DNA of 64,000 nucleotides from Pseudoduganella lutea (GCF_004209755.1 NZ_CP035913.1:1488001-1552000); one strand, 5' to 3'. Shown: positions 1 through 8,287, counted from the first letter of the stretch. Numbers and translations are program-made. Notes: generated by a model not told the origin, from the letters alone.

Positions 1-200
1 TTGCCTTCCTGGTGCCGACCGTGCAGTACACCGTCGTACTGTCCGGTATCGCGGATGCCGAGTTCGGCAAATACAGCCTGACGATCGGCGGCCCGGGCAG
101 TGTCGTTATTTCCTCCGTGCCGGAGCCGTCCACGTGGCTGATGCTGGGCCTCGGCCTCGCCGCTGTCGGCTACACGGCACGCCGTAAAGCTGACCGCTGA
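1..200 (+). CDS. PEP-CTERM sorting domain protein (5' truncated)
   Basis: The C-terminal part of a secreted exosortase substrate; its 5' end lies before the window and the frame is open from base 3. The visible protein ends in a PEP-CTERM signal: VPEPSTW, a hydrophobic stretch (LMLGLGLAAVGYTA), then ARRK. Such tails are known to be cut by exosortase/EpsH systems after Sec export, with release to the envelope or matrix. The next gene is a paralogue: both have a Gln-Tyr-Thr-Val-Val-like strand, then a LTIGGPG or FTIGGPG segment before the tail. They are probably a tandem duplication. The ligand or function is unknown. A GTG at 12 could be called as a start, but homology to the neighbour continues upstream, so it is a fragment. 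Confidence 0.85.
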   Translation, partial: AFLVPTVQYTVVLSGIADAEFGKYSLTIGGPGSVVISSVPEPSTWLMLGLGLAAVGYTARRKADR

Positions 201-240
201 TGCACCGCCAAGACCAACAACTAACTTCCAGGGAAACGCC

Positions 241-804
241 ATGAACATCACGAAACTGTTCCGTACCGCGCTGGCCGCCTGCGCGCTGTTCGCCGGAGTT
301 GCCGGCACCGCCAATGCGGAATTCTTCAGCCACGTCGGCGACTCCACCGGCGCGCCCACGTGGGATGTCGACGCCGCCTTCGACGCGGTAGGCACCGCGG
401 TGCCTTACCAGGCCTTTGATTTCCACGTCGACGAGGATGGCGTGTACAAGATCCTGCTTGCCGCCCGCTTCGACAGCATGGTCATCCTGTACGAAGGCGG
501 CTTCGACGCGGCGGCACCGAACGAAAACCGCGTGCGGTTCAGCGACGACCTCCTGTCGCCCAATACGTCGGGCCTGCGTTGGGGCCTGACGGCCGGCACC
601 CAATACACGTTCGTTGTGACCGGCTTCAACGATTCGGAATATGGTGCGTACTCGTTCACGATCGGCGGCCCGGGCAACATCATCCCTGGCCCAGTCTTCA
701 ACAACCCCGTCGCGGCCGTGCCGGAACCATCGACCTGGCTGATGCTGGGCCTGGGCCTGGCCGCCGTGGGCTTCACGGCGCGCCGCAAGGCAGCGCACGG
801 CTGA
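241..804 (+). CDS. PEP-CTERM sorting domain protein
   Basis: Secreted protein of 187 residues with an N-terminal signal peptide (about residues 1-26, cleavage near ANA-E), a beta-rich middle with no domain I recognise, and a C-terminal PEP-CTERM tail (VPEPSTWLMLGLGLAAVGFT then ARRK). The tail predicts Sec export and processing by an exosortase encoded elsewhere. AGGGAA lies 6 bases before the ATG and supports this start. It lies 40 bases after the truncated paralogue and shares its last 70 or so residues, so the pair looks like one operon born by duplication. A short GC-rich hairpin follows the stop. Function unknown. Confidence 0.85.
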   Translation: MNITKLFRTALAACALFAGVAGTANAEFFSHVGDSTGAPTWDVDAAFDAVGTAVPYQAFDFHVDEDGVYKILLAARFDSMVILYEGGFDAAAPNENRVRFSDDLLSPNTSGLRWGLTAGTQYTFVVTGFNDSEYGAYSFTIGGPGNIIPGPVFNNPVAAVPEPSTWLMLGLGLAAVGFTARRKAAHG

Positions 805-820
805 GACTGCAGTGAAGAGC

Positions 821-843
821 GGCGGAGCCACGGCTCCGCCGTT
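821..843 (+). terminator. Possible weak terminator after PEP-CTERM pair
   Basis: A 9-bp perfect stem GGCGGAGCC/GGCTCCGCC with a 2-base loop, followed only by GTTT. The short T tract makes an intrinsic terminator doubtful, but the position 16 bases after the stop fits. Confidence 0.4.
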
Positions 844-862
844 TGCACGCTGCCTTTCCTCC

Positions 863-916
863 TACATCCAGTTCTCCCGCGCGCCTATTCCACGAAGCCG
901 TGCTGGCCTCTACGAT
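863..916 (+). promoter_or_regulatory. Paired CCTACAT / TACGAT motifs, 48 bp apart
   Basis: TACAT at 863 and TACGAT at 911 are 48 bases apart. The same pair at the same spacing occurs at 6673 and 6721, upstream of the other Gly/Gln-rich gene. TACGAT resembles a -10 box, but no common -35 was found at 17 bases. Role inferred only from recurrence. Confidence 0.35.
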
Positions 917-945
917 GGTCGCATTCAACCGACAAGGAGACCATC

Positions 946-1341
946 ATGAAAGATCAGGACAAACCCGGCCGTACCTACGACCAGAAGACCCATGACGGCA
1001 CCAGCAGCGCGGCAACGATGGGCACGGGCGGCACTGGCCGCACGGGCACGGACGAAGGCTACGACGAAGCGGCTAACACCCCGTGGACCGGCAACCAGCA
1101 GTCCGACACCCGTACGGACGACCTGTTGTCGGATGGCTCGGAAGCAGACCAGGATGGACAAGGTTTCGTCAGCGACGGCACCAGCGACCTGGGCACCCAG
1201 CGAGGCAGCGGCAACCGCCAGCAGGCGCGCGACGAAGACCACGAGCAAAGCCTGTCCGGCGGCGGCCGTCCCAGCGATCCGACCGGTCTGCAAGGCTCGG
1301 CCGGCAACCAGCAGTCGAGCGACGAGAACCGGCAGGGTTGA
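946..1341 (+). CDS. Low-complexity hydrophilic protein (Gly/Gln/Ser/Asp-rich)
   Basis: A 131-residue protein with no signal peptide, no cysteine and almost no hydrophobic residues; composition is Gly, Ser, Thr, Gln, Asn, Asp and Arg. It contains the short motif GNQQS twice (near residues 49 and 119), which also occurs repeatedly in the larger protein at 6789-8072, so the two look related. Such a composition predicts an intrinsically disordered, highly soluble protein; a desiccation or stress role is only a guess. AAGGAGA before the ATG gives a strong ribosome binding site. The upstream motif pair at 863-916 is shared with the larger relative. No known domain. Confidence 0.75.
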   Translation: MKDQDKPGRTYDQKTHDGTSSAATMGTGGTGRTGTDEGYDEAANTPWTGNQQSDTRTDDLLSDGSEADQDGQGFVSDGTSDLGTQRGSGNRQQARDEDHEQSLSGGGRPSDPTGLQGSAGNQQSSDENRQG

Positions 1342-1343
1342 TC

Positions 1344-1937
1344 CTAGCCCTCGGTGAACGCATCCCGCGGCAGGCGATACAGCACATGTCGCGACAAGGG
1401 ATGGTCCGCCAGTAACGCAGGGTGCGCGAAATCCCCACCGGAATCGCGCACCATTCCCAGCCGTTCCATCACGCGGCGCGAGCGCACGTTCTCCGCCACG
1501 GTGAACGACACGATCTCTTCCAGGCCCAGCCGCTCGAAACCGAACCGCAGTGCGGCGCGTGCGCCTTCGCTGGCCAGGCCCTTCCCCCAATACCGCGACG
1601 CCAGCCGCCAGCCCACCTCGTGGCACGGCGCGAACGGCATCGCAAAATCCTGGTACTTCAATCCCACGAAGCCGGCCAACTCCCCACTCTCCTTCAACTC
1701 GGCGGCGAAGTAGCAGCAGCCATGTTGCGCGTACAGCGCATTCTGCGCCGCGAACAGTTGCGCGGCCTGCTCCGGCGTGACGGGCCCGGGCAGGTATTGC
1801 GTGACCGCCGGGTCGGCATTAAGCGCCACGAACGGCGCCACATCGTCGTCGCGCCACAGGCGCAGCACGAGCCTATCGGTAGTCAATACCACCCTGCTTT
1901 CCCGGCGATGTTGAGGCACAATGCCTGGATTACTCAT
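1344..1937 (-). CDS. GNAT family N-acetyltransferase (RimJ/RimL-like)
   Basis: About 197 residues of the acetyltransferase_3 GNAT type, which transfers acetyl from acetyl-CoA to an amine, often a protein N-terminus or small molecule. Visible hallmarks are LTTDRLVLRLWRDDD at the start, the acetyl-CoA loop region RYWGKGLASEG, and the conserved VAENVRSRRVMERLGM near the end. The ATG at 1937 is preferred over the ATG at 1952 because GAAAGG lies 7 bases upstream of it; the longer start has no ribosome binding site. The gene is divergent from the ABM gene, and the two 5' regions are nearly back to back. Substrate unknown. Confidence 0.85.
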   Translation of the reverse strand: MSNPGIVPQHRRESRVVLTTDRLVLRLWRDDDVAPFVALNADPAVTQYLPGPVTPEQAAQLFAAQNALYAQHGCCYFAAELKESGELAGFVGLKYQDFAMPFAPCHEVGWRLASRYWGKGLASEGARAALRFGFERLGLEEIVSFTVAENVRSRRVMERLGMVRDSGGDFAHPALLADHPLSRHVLYRLPRDAFTEG

Positions 1938-1950
1938 CAGGAGACCTTTC

Positions 1951-2250
1951 ATGATCTACGAAATCGCCGAACTCACGATCAAGCCTGGCACCCATGCCGC
2001 CTTTGAAGCCGCCGTGCGCGAAGCCGTGCCGCTGTTCCAGCGCGCCAAGGGTTGCGTGTCGATGCGCATCGAGCGCACGATCGAGCGCCCTGAAACCTAC
2101 CGCCTCGTGGTCGGCTGGGAAACGCTCGAGCACCACACCGTGGATTTCCGCGGCAGCGAAGATTTCACGGCCTGGCGCGGCCTGGTGGGCGGCTATTTTG
2201 CCGAGCCGCCAAAGGTCGAGCACACGGAAACGGTCGTGGACGGGTTCTAA
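1951..2250 (+). CDS. Antibiotic biosynthesis monooxygenase (ABM) domain protein
   Basis: A 99-residue dimeric alpha-beta barrel (ABM/YgiN-like) protein. It begins MIYEIAELTIKPG, with the conserved FEAAVREAVPLFQRAKGCVSM helix-strand unit and RLVVGWETLEHHTVDF typical of the family. Members act as small cofactor-independent oxygenases or heme- or quinone-related enzymes, but many have no assigned substrate. AGGAGA 9 bases upstream fixes the ATG at 1951; a longer frame starting at 1921 lacks support and would overlap the divergent GNAT gene. Confidence 0.8.
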   Translation: MIYEIAELTIKPGTHAAFEAAVREAVPLFQRAKGCVSMRIERTIERPETYRLVVGWETLEHHTVDFRGSEDFTAWRGLVGGYFAEPPKVEHTETVVDGF

Positions 2251-2340
2251 CCCGCAGACGGCACGGCGGCGCCCATCGCGGCGCCGCCCTTGTTGTTTTT
2301 GCAGCACAATGGCGGCACGTCAACCCCTACAGGAACCGCC

Positions 2341-2640
2341 ATGACAGACACGATTCACCGCAACTTCAAGACGGTCGAGGATGCCGAGGCCGCCCGCGCC
2401 GCGCTGCTCGACGCCGGCTTCCAGGGCTCGGCCGTGCAGTTGAACCTGCATGACACGCGCGCCGCCGACACCGCCACGCAAGCCGTCGACAACATCATGG
2501 AATCGCTGACGCCGGACGACGCGGACAATACCGATCATCCGGTGCAGCGCCCGGCCGCCCTGCTGTCGGTAGATGTTGACGCCGACCAGCGCGAGCAGGC
2601 CACCACCATCATGCTGCGCTACGGCGGCGCCGAGGCCTGA
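2341..2640 (+). CDS. Hypothetical protein, 99 residues
   Basis: Small soluble protein of unknown function, MTDTIHRNFKTVEDAEAARAAL at the N-terminus. The pattern of a beta strand then a helix rich in Ala, with a conserved-looking DAGFQGSAVQLN segment and a second strand ALLSVDVDADQREQATTIM, resembles small ferredoxin-fold stress proteins whose helices manage pairs of Ala/Glu. AGGAA lies 6 bases before the ATG at 2341; an upstream in-frame start at 2290 has no such signal. It follows the ABM gene by 90 bases. I do not recognise a named family. Confidence 0.65.
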   Translation: MTDTIHRNFKTVEDAEAARAALLDAGFQGSAVQLNLHDTRAADTATQAVDNIMESLTPDDADNTDHPVQRPAALLSVDVDADQREQATTIMLRYGGAEA

Positions 2641-2664
2641 GCCCCGGCCCTCTTCGCTATCCCA

Positions 2665-3906
2665 TCATGCGGCAGGGTGTTCGAACACCTGCCGCAGGTA
2701 GGCCAGGAAGGTCTCGTCCTTGCTCATGGTCTTGCCCGGCGAATCCGACAGCTTCGCCACCGACTGGCCATTGCAGCGCACCAGCTTCATCACGATGTTC
2801 AAGGGCTTTAGGCCCAGGTCGTTCGTGAGCCATGTGCCGATGCCGAAGCCGGTCATGATGCGGTCGGCGAAATGCCGATACAGGAAGATGGCCTTGTCGA
2901 GATCCAGGCCATCGGAAAACACCAGCCGCTTCGTGTTCGCGTCGATGCGCAGCCGCGCGTAGTGCGCGATCGCCTTCTCGCCCCACACGACCGGGTCGCC
3001 CGAATCGTGGCGCAGGCCGTCGAACAGCTTGGCGAAATACAGGTCGAAGTCGCGCAGGAAGGCATCCATGCCCACCACGTCCGTCAGCGCCGTGCCCAGG
3101 TCGCCGCGGAATTCCTGCACCCAGTCTTCCAGTGCCGCTTTCTGGAAATCGCGCAGGCGCACGCCGAAGGCCTGGAACGACTGCATGTATTCGTGGGCCA
3201 TCGTGCCAAGCGGATGGATCTTGTAGCGCATCGCCAGGTACACGTTCGACGTGCCCTTGAAGTACTCCGGCACCTCGGCCGCCAGGCGGCCCACCACTTC
3301 GTCGTGCCAGGCGCTCGAGAAGCGGCGGCGCACGCCGAAATCAAAGAATTCAAAGGGATTGCGCCGCATCGGCTCCTGGCCGAACGCCTTCAGTGCGGCG
3401 ATCTTCGCATCGAGGCGCCGGCGCCCTTCGGCCAGCGCCGCCTCCTGGTCGAAGCGGCGGAAGTACAGCTCGTTGACGATGTACAGCACGAAGATCTCGA
3501 AGCCCATCACGTGCACCTGCGGGCCGCGCGCGTGGATCAGCAGCTCGTCGCCGTTCGCCTCCACCGTGATGAACTTGCGCTGGAAGCGGAACACGGTCAG
3601 GAAGTCGACGAAGTCGCTCTTGATATAGCGGAGGGAGCGCAGGTATTCGAGCTCTTCTTCGCGGAACGTCATCGTGCACAGGTGATCGAGCTGGCGCTCG
3701 ATCTCGTCCTTCAGTTCCGTGAGCGGAAAGGCGGGCTGGTTGCGGCACTTGAACTCGTATTCTGCCTGCGCACCCGGGTGCCAGTGCAGCAGTGCCTGCC
3801 ACATCGAGAATTTGTACAGGTCGGTTTCCAGCAGGCTGCGGACGACGGGCCTGAAGTCGCCAATCACGTTGTCAGTCATATCGGTCTTGTTGGTCATGTC
3901 AGTCAT
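2665..3906 (-). CDS. pncB: Nicotinate phosphoribosyltransferase
   Basis: A 413-residue cytoplasmic enzyme that condenses nicotinate with PRPP to nicotinate mononucleotide, with ATP hydrolysis, in NAD salvage. Evidence is the N-terminal [18 protein letters not shown] signature of the family, the [21 protein letters not shown] segment, and [12 protein letters not shown] near residue 300, which carries the conserved His of the phosphoribosyl fold. Length matches the E. coli enzyme (about 400). Its ATG directly abuts the TGA of the upstream hydrolase gene, so the two are one operon. Several in-frame ATGs in the first 13 codons leave the exact start open, and no clear ribosome binding site precedes any, which is consistent with translational coupling. 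Confidence 0.95.
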   Translation of the reverse strand: MTDMTNKTDMTDNVIGDFRPVVRSLLETDLYKFSMWQALLHWHPGAQAEYEFKCRNQPAFPLTELKDEIERQLDHLCTMTFREEELEYLRSLRYIKSDFVDFLTVFRFQRKFITVEANGDELLIHARGPQVHVMGFEIFVLYIVNELYFRRFDQEAALAEGRRRLDAKIAALKAFGQEPMRRNPFEFFDFGVRRRFSSAWHDEVVGRLAAEVPEYFKGTSNVYLAMRYKIHPLGTMAHEYMQSFQAFGVRLRDFQKAALEDWVQEFRGDLGTALTDVVGMDAFLRDFDLYFAKLFDGLRHDSGDPVVWGEKAIAHYARLRIDANTKRLVFSDGLDLDKAIFLYRHFADRIMTGFGIGTWLTNDLGLKPLNIVMKLVRCNGQSVAKLSDSPGKTMSKDETFLAYLRQVFEHPAA

Positions 3907-4773
3907 TCAGCGGCCCGCGTTCACGAGCAGTTCCTGCACCACATCGGATGCCTGGGCAAAGCCGACGCCCGCCGCGCGCATGCGTTCGAAGAACGCCGCC
4001 TGCTGCGCCTCGAAGCCCTGCACGGGGCTCATGCAATCGGTGACCAGCACGAGCTTCGATGCATCGGCGCCGAAGCGCTCGGCGATATGCTCCACCGTGG
4101 ATTTCACGCAGTGGCTGCCCGCTTCGCCGGCGATGTACACGCGGTCGGAATCCTTCAGGCTGTCGAGCAGCCGGCGGTTTTCCTGCGTATCCGGTTCGCC
4201 CGCATCGGGCACCTCGGCCATCACGGCCGAATAGTGCTCGGTCCAAGGGTTCGACCCCTTGGCGACCTTCGCCACCACGCCCAGCAACGCGTCTTCCCAG
4301 CGGTTGTAGGCGGTGCGCACGGCATCGTGCACGTTATGGCCCCAGGTGCCGATCTCGCAGTGGACCGGCCACACCATCAAGCGGTAGCGGCCTGCCGCTT
4401 CCAGCGCATCGAGGTAGGCCAGCGCGCGTTCCCTGGCGCGCGGGTCACGCGGCAGGAACCGGCTTGCGCGAACGTCGGCGGCGGTGATTTCGGTAAATGG
4501 CGTTACGGGGCCGCCGTCACCGGCCAGCCAGAACGTGGGATGCGCCACGTGGTAACGGTGATGCGAATCGAGTGTGATGGTGATCGCGGAGAGGCCATCG
4601 CGGCCCCGTTCGATCAGCTGCGCCAGGCGCAGCATGTCCTCGTGGGCGCCCGGCACCGGCAGCGCGGGCATGCGTGCCCGGCCGGTGGCCGTGTCGATCG
4701 GCAGGGATTCGGGAGGTAAATCGCAGAAGTCGTTCTGGGGGTCGATGACGAGCAGGTGCAGTCGGTCTTTCAT
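3907..4773 (-). CDS. Cysteine hydrolase, probable nicotinamidase
   Basis: Isochorismatase-like cysteine hydrolase, 288 residues. Visible motifs are VIDPQNDFC (catalytic Asp) near the N-terminus, TLDSHHRYHVAHPTFW (metal-binding Asp and His), WPVHCEIGTWGHNVH, and GEAGSHCVKSTV with the nucleophilic Cys. These match nicotinamidases, which hydrolyse nicotinamide to nicotinate and ammonia. The immediate downstream partner pncB uses nicotinate, so the pair forms the Preiss-Handler entry of NAD salvage. AAGGAG 9 bases upstream fixes the ATG at 4773. It is longer than the E. coli PncA (about 213 residues), so another amidase substrate is possible. Confidence 0.8.
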   Translation of the reverse strand: MKDRLHLLVIDPQNDFCDLPPESLPIDTATGRARMPALPVPGAHEDMLRLAQLIERGRDGLSAITITLDSHHRYHVAHPTFWLAGDGGPVTPFTEITAADVRASRFLPRDPRARERALAYLDALEAAGRYRLMVWPVHCEIGTWGHNVHDAVRTAYNRWEDALLGVVAKVAKGSNPWTEHYSAVMAEVPDAGEPDTQENRRLLDSLKDSDRVYIAGEAGSHCVKSTVEHIAERFGADASKLVLVTDCMSPVQGFEAQQAAFFERMRAAGVGFAQASDVVQELLVNAGR

Positions 4774-4977
4774 TGATGGGCTCCTTGGACGGCAAACTCC
4801 ATCATACCGGCTGGCACGGAAACCCACCAAACGCGCGCGGGAATCGCTGCCCGGCTGGCGTGCCTGCATGCAGGCGTGCAGCCCCCCTCCCCCCGGGCTG
4901 CACCGTGATGGCGGCGCGGCACATGCCTTCGCGCCGTCCCCCATCGCCACCGGACACAGCCCGGCCGCAAGACCGCC

Positions 4978-5592
4978 TTATGCGGCGGCCAGTTCGTCGA
5001 TCGACTGGCGGCTTTTCGCCAGCGTGTCGGCCAGTGCCTGCTCGCCCAGGGCCACACCCTCGGCCTGGATGAAGCTGATGTCGGTAATGCCGAGGAAGCC
5101 CAGCACGGCGCGCAGATAGGTGGCCAGGAAGTCGTAGCCGGCAGCCGGCCCTTCGCTATAGACGCCACCGCTGGCCGTGAACACATACACCTTCTTGCCG
5201 CCAGCCAGCCCGACCGGGCCCGTTTCCGTGTACTTGAACGTGCGGCCGGCACGGGCGATGTGGTCGATGTAGGCCTTCAGGCCCGATGGCACCGAGAAGT
5301 TGTACATCGGCGCGCCGATCACGATCACGTCGGCGGCCAGCACTTCGTCGACCAGCTTGTCCGACAGCTTCACGGTGAATGCCTGTTCCGCGTTGCGTGC
5401 CTCGGGCGGCGTGAAGAACGCGCCCAGCATTTCCTCGGTCAGGTGCGGCACGGGGCTGGCCGCCAGGTCGCGTTCGACCACCGTGTCGGCGGGATGGTTC
5501 TGTTTCCACTTCGCGATGAACTCGGCGGACAACTGCCGCGACAGGGAACCGGAAGAACGCACGCTGCTGTTGATGTACAGGATGTTTGCCAT
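4978..5592 (-). CDS. azoR: FMN-dependent NADH-azoreductase
   Basis: A 204-residue flavodoxin-fold quinone/azo reductase. MANILYINSSVRSSGSLSRQL carries the FMN phosphate loop; GAPMYNFSVPSGLKAYIDHIARAGRTFKYTE is the classical AzoR segment, and TASGGVYSEG contacts the flavin. The enzyme reduces quinones and azo dyes with NADH. GAGGAG lies 6 bases before the ATG at 5592; longer in-frame extension is unsupported. It is divergent from a LysR gene with a T-N11-A operator in the 100-bp gap, so it is probably induced by that regulator in response to quinone or electrophile stress, as in other bacteria (inference). Confidence 0.9.
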   Translation of the reverse strand: MANILYINSSVRSSGSLSRQLSAEFIAKWKQNHPADTVVERDLAASPVPHLTEEMLGAFFTPPEARNAEQAFTVKLSDKLVDEVLAADVIVIGAPMYNFSVPSGLKAYIDHIARAGRTFKYTETGPVGLAGGKKVYVFTASGGVYSEGPAAGYDFLATYLRAVLGFLGITDISFIQAEGVALGEQALADTLAKSRQSIDELAAA

Positions 5593-5609
5593 GATGAACT
5601 CCTCGATGA

Positions 5610-5630
5610 ATGATTGATTGCAGCCATCAT
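5610..5630. promoter_or_regulatory. LysR-type operator (T-N11-A box)
   Basis: ATGAT, 11 bases, ATCAT: a perfect 5-bp inverted repeat with the T-N11-A spacing of LysR-type regulator sites, in the divergent azoR-LysR gap and 18 bases from the azoR start codon. Assignment to the adjacent regulator is inferred. Confidence 0.55.
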
Positions 5631-5692
5631 AGGACAGGGTTAGCATCGACGAAATCCCCTTTATTTCAATCCGTTTGATCGATTTTATAGAT

Positions 5693-6610
5693 ATGAGAGA
5701 CCCCGGCCTTCCCTCGCTCGACCAGTTGCGCGTGTTCATCGCCGTCATCGACCATGGCGGCTTTGCCCATGCCGCGCGGGCGCTGCACCGCACCCAATCC
5801 GTCATCAGCTACACGATCGCCAACCTCGAGGAACAGCTGAACATCGCCCTCATCGACCGCGGCCGGCGCAAGGTCACGTTGACGGAAGCGGGCAAGGCGC
5901 TGCTGGCGGACGCCCGCGCGGTGTCGGCCAGGGTGGACGGCATGCGCGCCCGCGCCAAGGCGCTCGGTTCCGGCCTGGAGGCCGAGGTATGCCTGGTCGT
6001 CGATGTGATGTTCCCGATGTGCCGCCTCGTCATGCTGCTGGAATCGTTCCAGCGCGAGTACCCGACCGTCGCGCTGAGACTTCACACGGAAGCCCTTGGC
6101 GGCGTGGCGCAGATGGTGCTGGATGGCCGCTGCCAGCTGGGCATCAGCGGCATGCCGGTGCACTTGCCGGACCATATCGAGCGCCAGCTGGCCGGCCATG
6201 TGACGATGATGCCCGTGTGCGCCCCAAGCCATCCGCTGGCGGTGATCGACGGCATCATTCCCGCGGCCACGCTGCGCGAGCATCTGCAACTGGTGGTAAC
6301 GGACCGCAGCCCGTTGACGGCGGGCCAGGACTTCGGCGTGCGCGGCCTGCGCGACTGGCGCCTGGCCGACCTGCACTCCAAGCATGCGCTGCTGCGGGGC
6401 GGCCTCGGCTGGGGCAGCATGCCGGAAGCGATGATCGCCGAGGACCTGGCCAATGGCCGCCTCGTGCGCCTGCGCGTGCAGGATGGCGATGCGTTGCAGT
6501 ATCCGCTGTTCGTCATTCATCGCGCGGACGACCAGCTGGGCCCCGCCGGCCGCTGGCTGAAGGACCAGTTCCTCGAGCTGGACTATTCGCTGCCGCACGG
6601 CGCCTACTGA
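5693..6610 (+). CDS. LysR family transcriptional regulator
   Basis: About 305 residues. An N-terminal winged helix-turn-helix (LPSLDQLRVFIAVIDHGGFAHAARALHRTQSVISYTIANLEEQL) is followed by RRKVTLTEAGKALLADARAV and a periplasmic-binding-like effector domain. It is divergent from azoR, the usual arrangement for a LysR regulator and its target, with a T-N11-A site between. The ATG at 5693 gives a normal N-terminus; a TTG at 5675 in frame is less likely. Effector unknown; oxidants or quinones are suggested by the target gene. Confidence 0.88.
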   Translation: MRDPGLPSLDQLRVFIAVIDHGGFAHAARALHRTQSVISYTIANLEEQLNIALIDRGRRKVTLTEAGKALLADARAVSARVDGMRARAKALGSGLEAEVCLVVDVMFPMCRLVMLLESFQREYPTVALRLHTEALGGVAQMVLDGRCQLGISGMPVHLPDHIERQLAGHVTMMPVCAPSHPLAVIDGIIPAATLREHLQLVVTDRSPLTAGQDFGVRGLRDWRLADLHSKHALLRGGLGWGSMPEAMIAEDLANGRLVRLRVQDGDALQYPLFVIHRADDQLGPAGRWLKDQFLELDYSLPHGAY

Positions 6611-6672
6611 TGCGTAGATAAGTCCCCGTATCGAAGGCGTCGAGCAGTGCTTGGCGACGCCTAAATACTTCC

Positions 6673-6726
6673 TACATGGGCGCGGCGTGTGCGCTGACAC
6701 CCTCCCCGCGCACACCGTCCTACGAT
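6673..6726 (+). promoter_or_regulatory. Second copy of paired CCTACAT / TACGAT motifs, 48 bp apart
   Basis: CTTCCTACAT with TACAT at 6673, and GTCCTACGAT with TACGAT at 6721, again exactly 48 bases apart as at 863-916. Lies 68 bases upstream of the low-complexity gene at 6789. Function inferred from the matched spacing only. Confidence 0.35.
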
Positions 6727-6788
6727 AAACCTCTGCCGGGACCGTGCCACGAGCCGGTGCCGATCACGACTTCAAGAGGAGATCGCAC

Positions 6789-8072
6789 ATGACCAGGGAA
6801 AAGGACCAACTCACCAATACGCAGGACGCGGGCACCTTCACGCAGAGCGGCAACCACGCCGCGGGCGGGCCCGCGAACGACACCACGCAAGTCAACAGGG
6901 CACCTAATATCAACCCGGGGGCGAGCAGGCAAAGCGGCCCCGTCGGCAACTCGGGAGGAATGGACATGACACAGCAATCGATCGGCGGCAGTGGCGCACA
7001 GGACGGCATCAGCGGCACCCCATCGGGCACGCAGGGCGGCGACAGCGGCCAGGGCATCAACCAGGGCGGGCAGAGCCAGCAGAGCGCCCAAGGCCATTCC
7101 CAGGGCCAATCCGACTACCTGGGCGGCTCGCCCGGCGGCCAGGGCGGCCTGCGCAACGATCCGCGCACACAGCTCGACCCGCAGGAATCGAACCGCGACA
7201 GCTATGGCGCCCAGCAATCCGGCGCAACGTCGGGCGAAGTGGGCGATGGCCGCAGCCAGCAGCAGGTGGCCCATGGCGGCAGCCAGGCGTCGCAGCACAG
7301 CAAGGGGCGCGACGACGGCTCGGCACTCGGTGCCGGCACGGCCCAGCGCGGCACGGGCGGCAGCCAGCAACTCGGCAACCAGCAGTCGAGCAGCCCTGGC
7401 GGTTCGGGCGGCATGGCCGACAAGCTGCAGGGCGGCCCCGGCAACGAGCAATCCATGAACAGCAAGGGCGGCCCCGGGCAGAACGGCCTGGCGCAAATGA
7501 AGGAACAGCAGCAGCAAGGCGGCCCGGGTAGCGGTCAATCGCAGCAGATGGACCAGTCCAACCCGCGTGCCGGCGCCGGCGGCGGCCATAGCGGCCAGCA
7601 CTCGGGCGGCATGGGGGGCGAACGGGGCGGCGACCTGCACAATGTGGGCGCGCAAAGCGGCCAGACAGGCCGCGGTGGCCTCGGCGGCAACAATGTGGAA
7701 ATGCAGGGCTCCAGCCAGGGCAACCAGCAATCCGGCGACAACCTGATCGGCCAGACGACGCTGGGCAGCGGCGGCAGCCAGTCCGCCGACCGCGACAGCC
7801 TCGATACGCTGCCAGCCGATGCGATGGGCGGCGAGCGCGCTGGCATGGGCAGCCGTGGCAACAGCCAGCAGTCCGACAAGGCCGGCAACGCGCAATCGGG
7901 CACGTGGAAAAACCAAGCCGTGCCGAACAACCGCAGCGACAACGAACAGGCTGACCGCCAGCTCGGCATGCAGGGCTCGCCGGGCGAACCTGGGCACGAT
8001 ATCGATGACATCGGCAACAAGCAGTCCGGTGGCAGCGGCTCGCGCGGCGGCGGCTCGGAAGACCAGCGTTAA
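6789..8072 (+). CDS. Large Gly/Gln/Ser-rich low-complexity protein
   Basis: A 427-residue protein made almost wholly of Gly, Gln, Ser, Asn, Ala and Asp, with no cysteine, no signal peptide and no transmembrane segment. Short words recur: QSG, NQQS, GGSQ, GPGQ, GSGQS. It begins MTREKDQLTNTQDAGTFTQSGNHA and ends in SRGGGSEDQR. Such a sequence predicts a disordered chain with possible phase-separating or desiccation-protectant behaviour (inference). AGGAGA 7 bases before the ATG at 6789 sets the start. It shares its style, GNQQS-type words and an upstream spaced motif pair with the 131-residue protein at 946. No domain recognised; annotation pipelines would call it hypothetical. Confidence 0.75.
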   Translation: MTREKDQLTNTQDAGTFTQSGNHAAGGPANDTTQVNRAPNINPGASRQSGPVGNSGGMDMTQQSIGGSGAQDGISGTPSGTQGGDSGQGINQGGQSQQSAQGHSQGQSDYLGGSPGGQGGLRNDPRTQLDPQESNRDSYGAQQSGATSGEVGDGRSQQQVAHGGSQASQHSKGRDDGSALGAGTAQRGTGGSQQLGNQQSSSPGGSGGMADKLQGGPGNEQSMNSKGGPGQNGLAQMKEQQQQGGPGSGQSQQMDQSNPRAGAGGGHSGQHSGGMGGERGGDLHNVGAQSGQTGRGGLGGNNVEMQGSSQGNQQSGDNLIGQTTLGSGGSQSADRDSLDTLPADAMGGERAGMGSRGNSQQSDKAGNAQSGTWKNQAVPNNRSDNEQADRQLGMQGSPGEPGHDIDDIGNKQSGGSGSRGGGSEDQR

Positions 8073-8089
8073 GCCCAGAGGCAGGGGCC

Positions 8090-8116
8090 GGGGTCAGACC
8101 CGCCGGGTCTGACCCC
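8090..8116. repeat. GGGGTCAGACCC hairpin repeat (class A)
   Basis: Perfect 12-bp stem GGGGTCAGACCC/GGGTCTGACCCC with a 3-base loop, 17 bases after the low-complexity gene. Same class, including flanking CCAGAGGCA, as the copy at 59116-59146. Confidence 0.85.
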
Positions 8117-8160
8117 AGCTCTGGCTCTTGGGGTGTATGGATGCGGGTCGATTCGGAAAA

Positions 8161-8245
8161 GTGTCCGACACCGGTTTTCGGCTCAGAAAATCGGCAGCTC
8201 ATGTGAAAACCGGTGTCCGACACCGAAAAGCCGGTGTCCGACACC
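8161..8245. repeat. GGTGTCCGACACC repeat cluster (class B)
   Basis: Three copies of GTGTCCGACAC. The first two form inverted arms (GTGTCCGACACCGGTTTTC at 8161 and GAAAACCGGTGTCCGACAC at 8205, one central mismatch); a third GGTGTCCGACACC lies at 8233. Located between two convergent genes. Confidence 0.85.
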
Positions 8246-8287
8246 AGACCGCCAACGCCGCTGGCAGCATCGAATAATCACCGGGAC

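Noticed and set aside
6634..6663. Possible terminator after the LysR gene
   Set aside because: Stem GGCGTCG/CGACGCC is only 7 bp with a 12-base loop and lacks a T tract.
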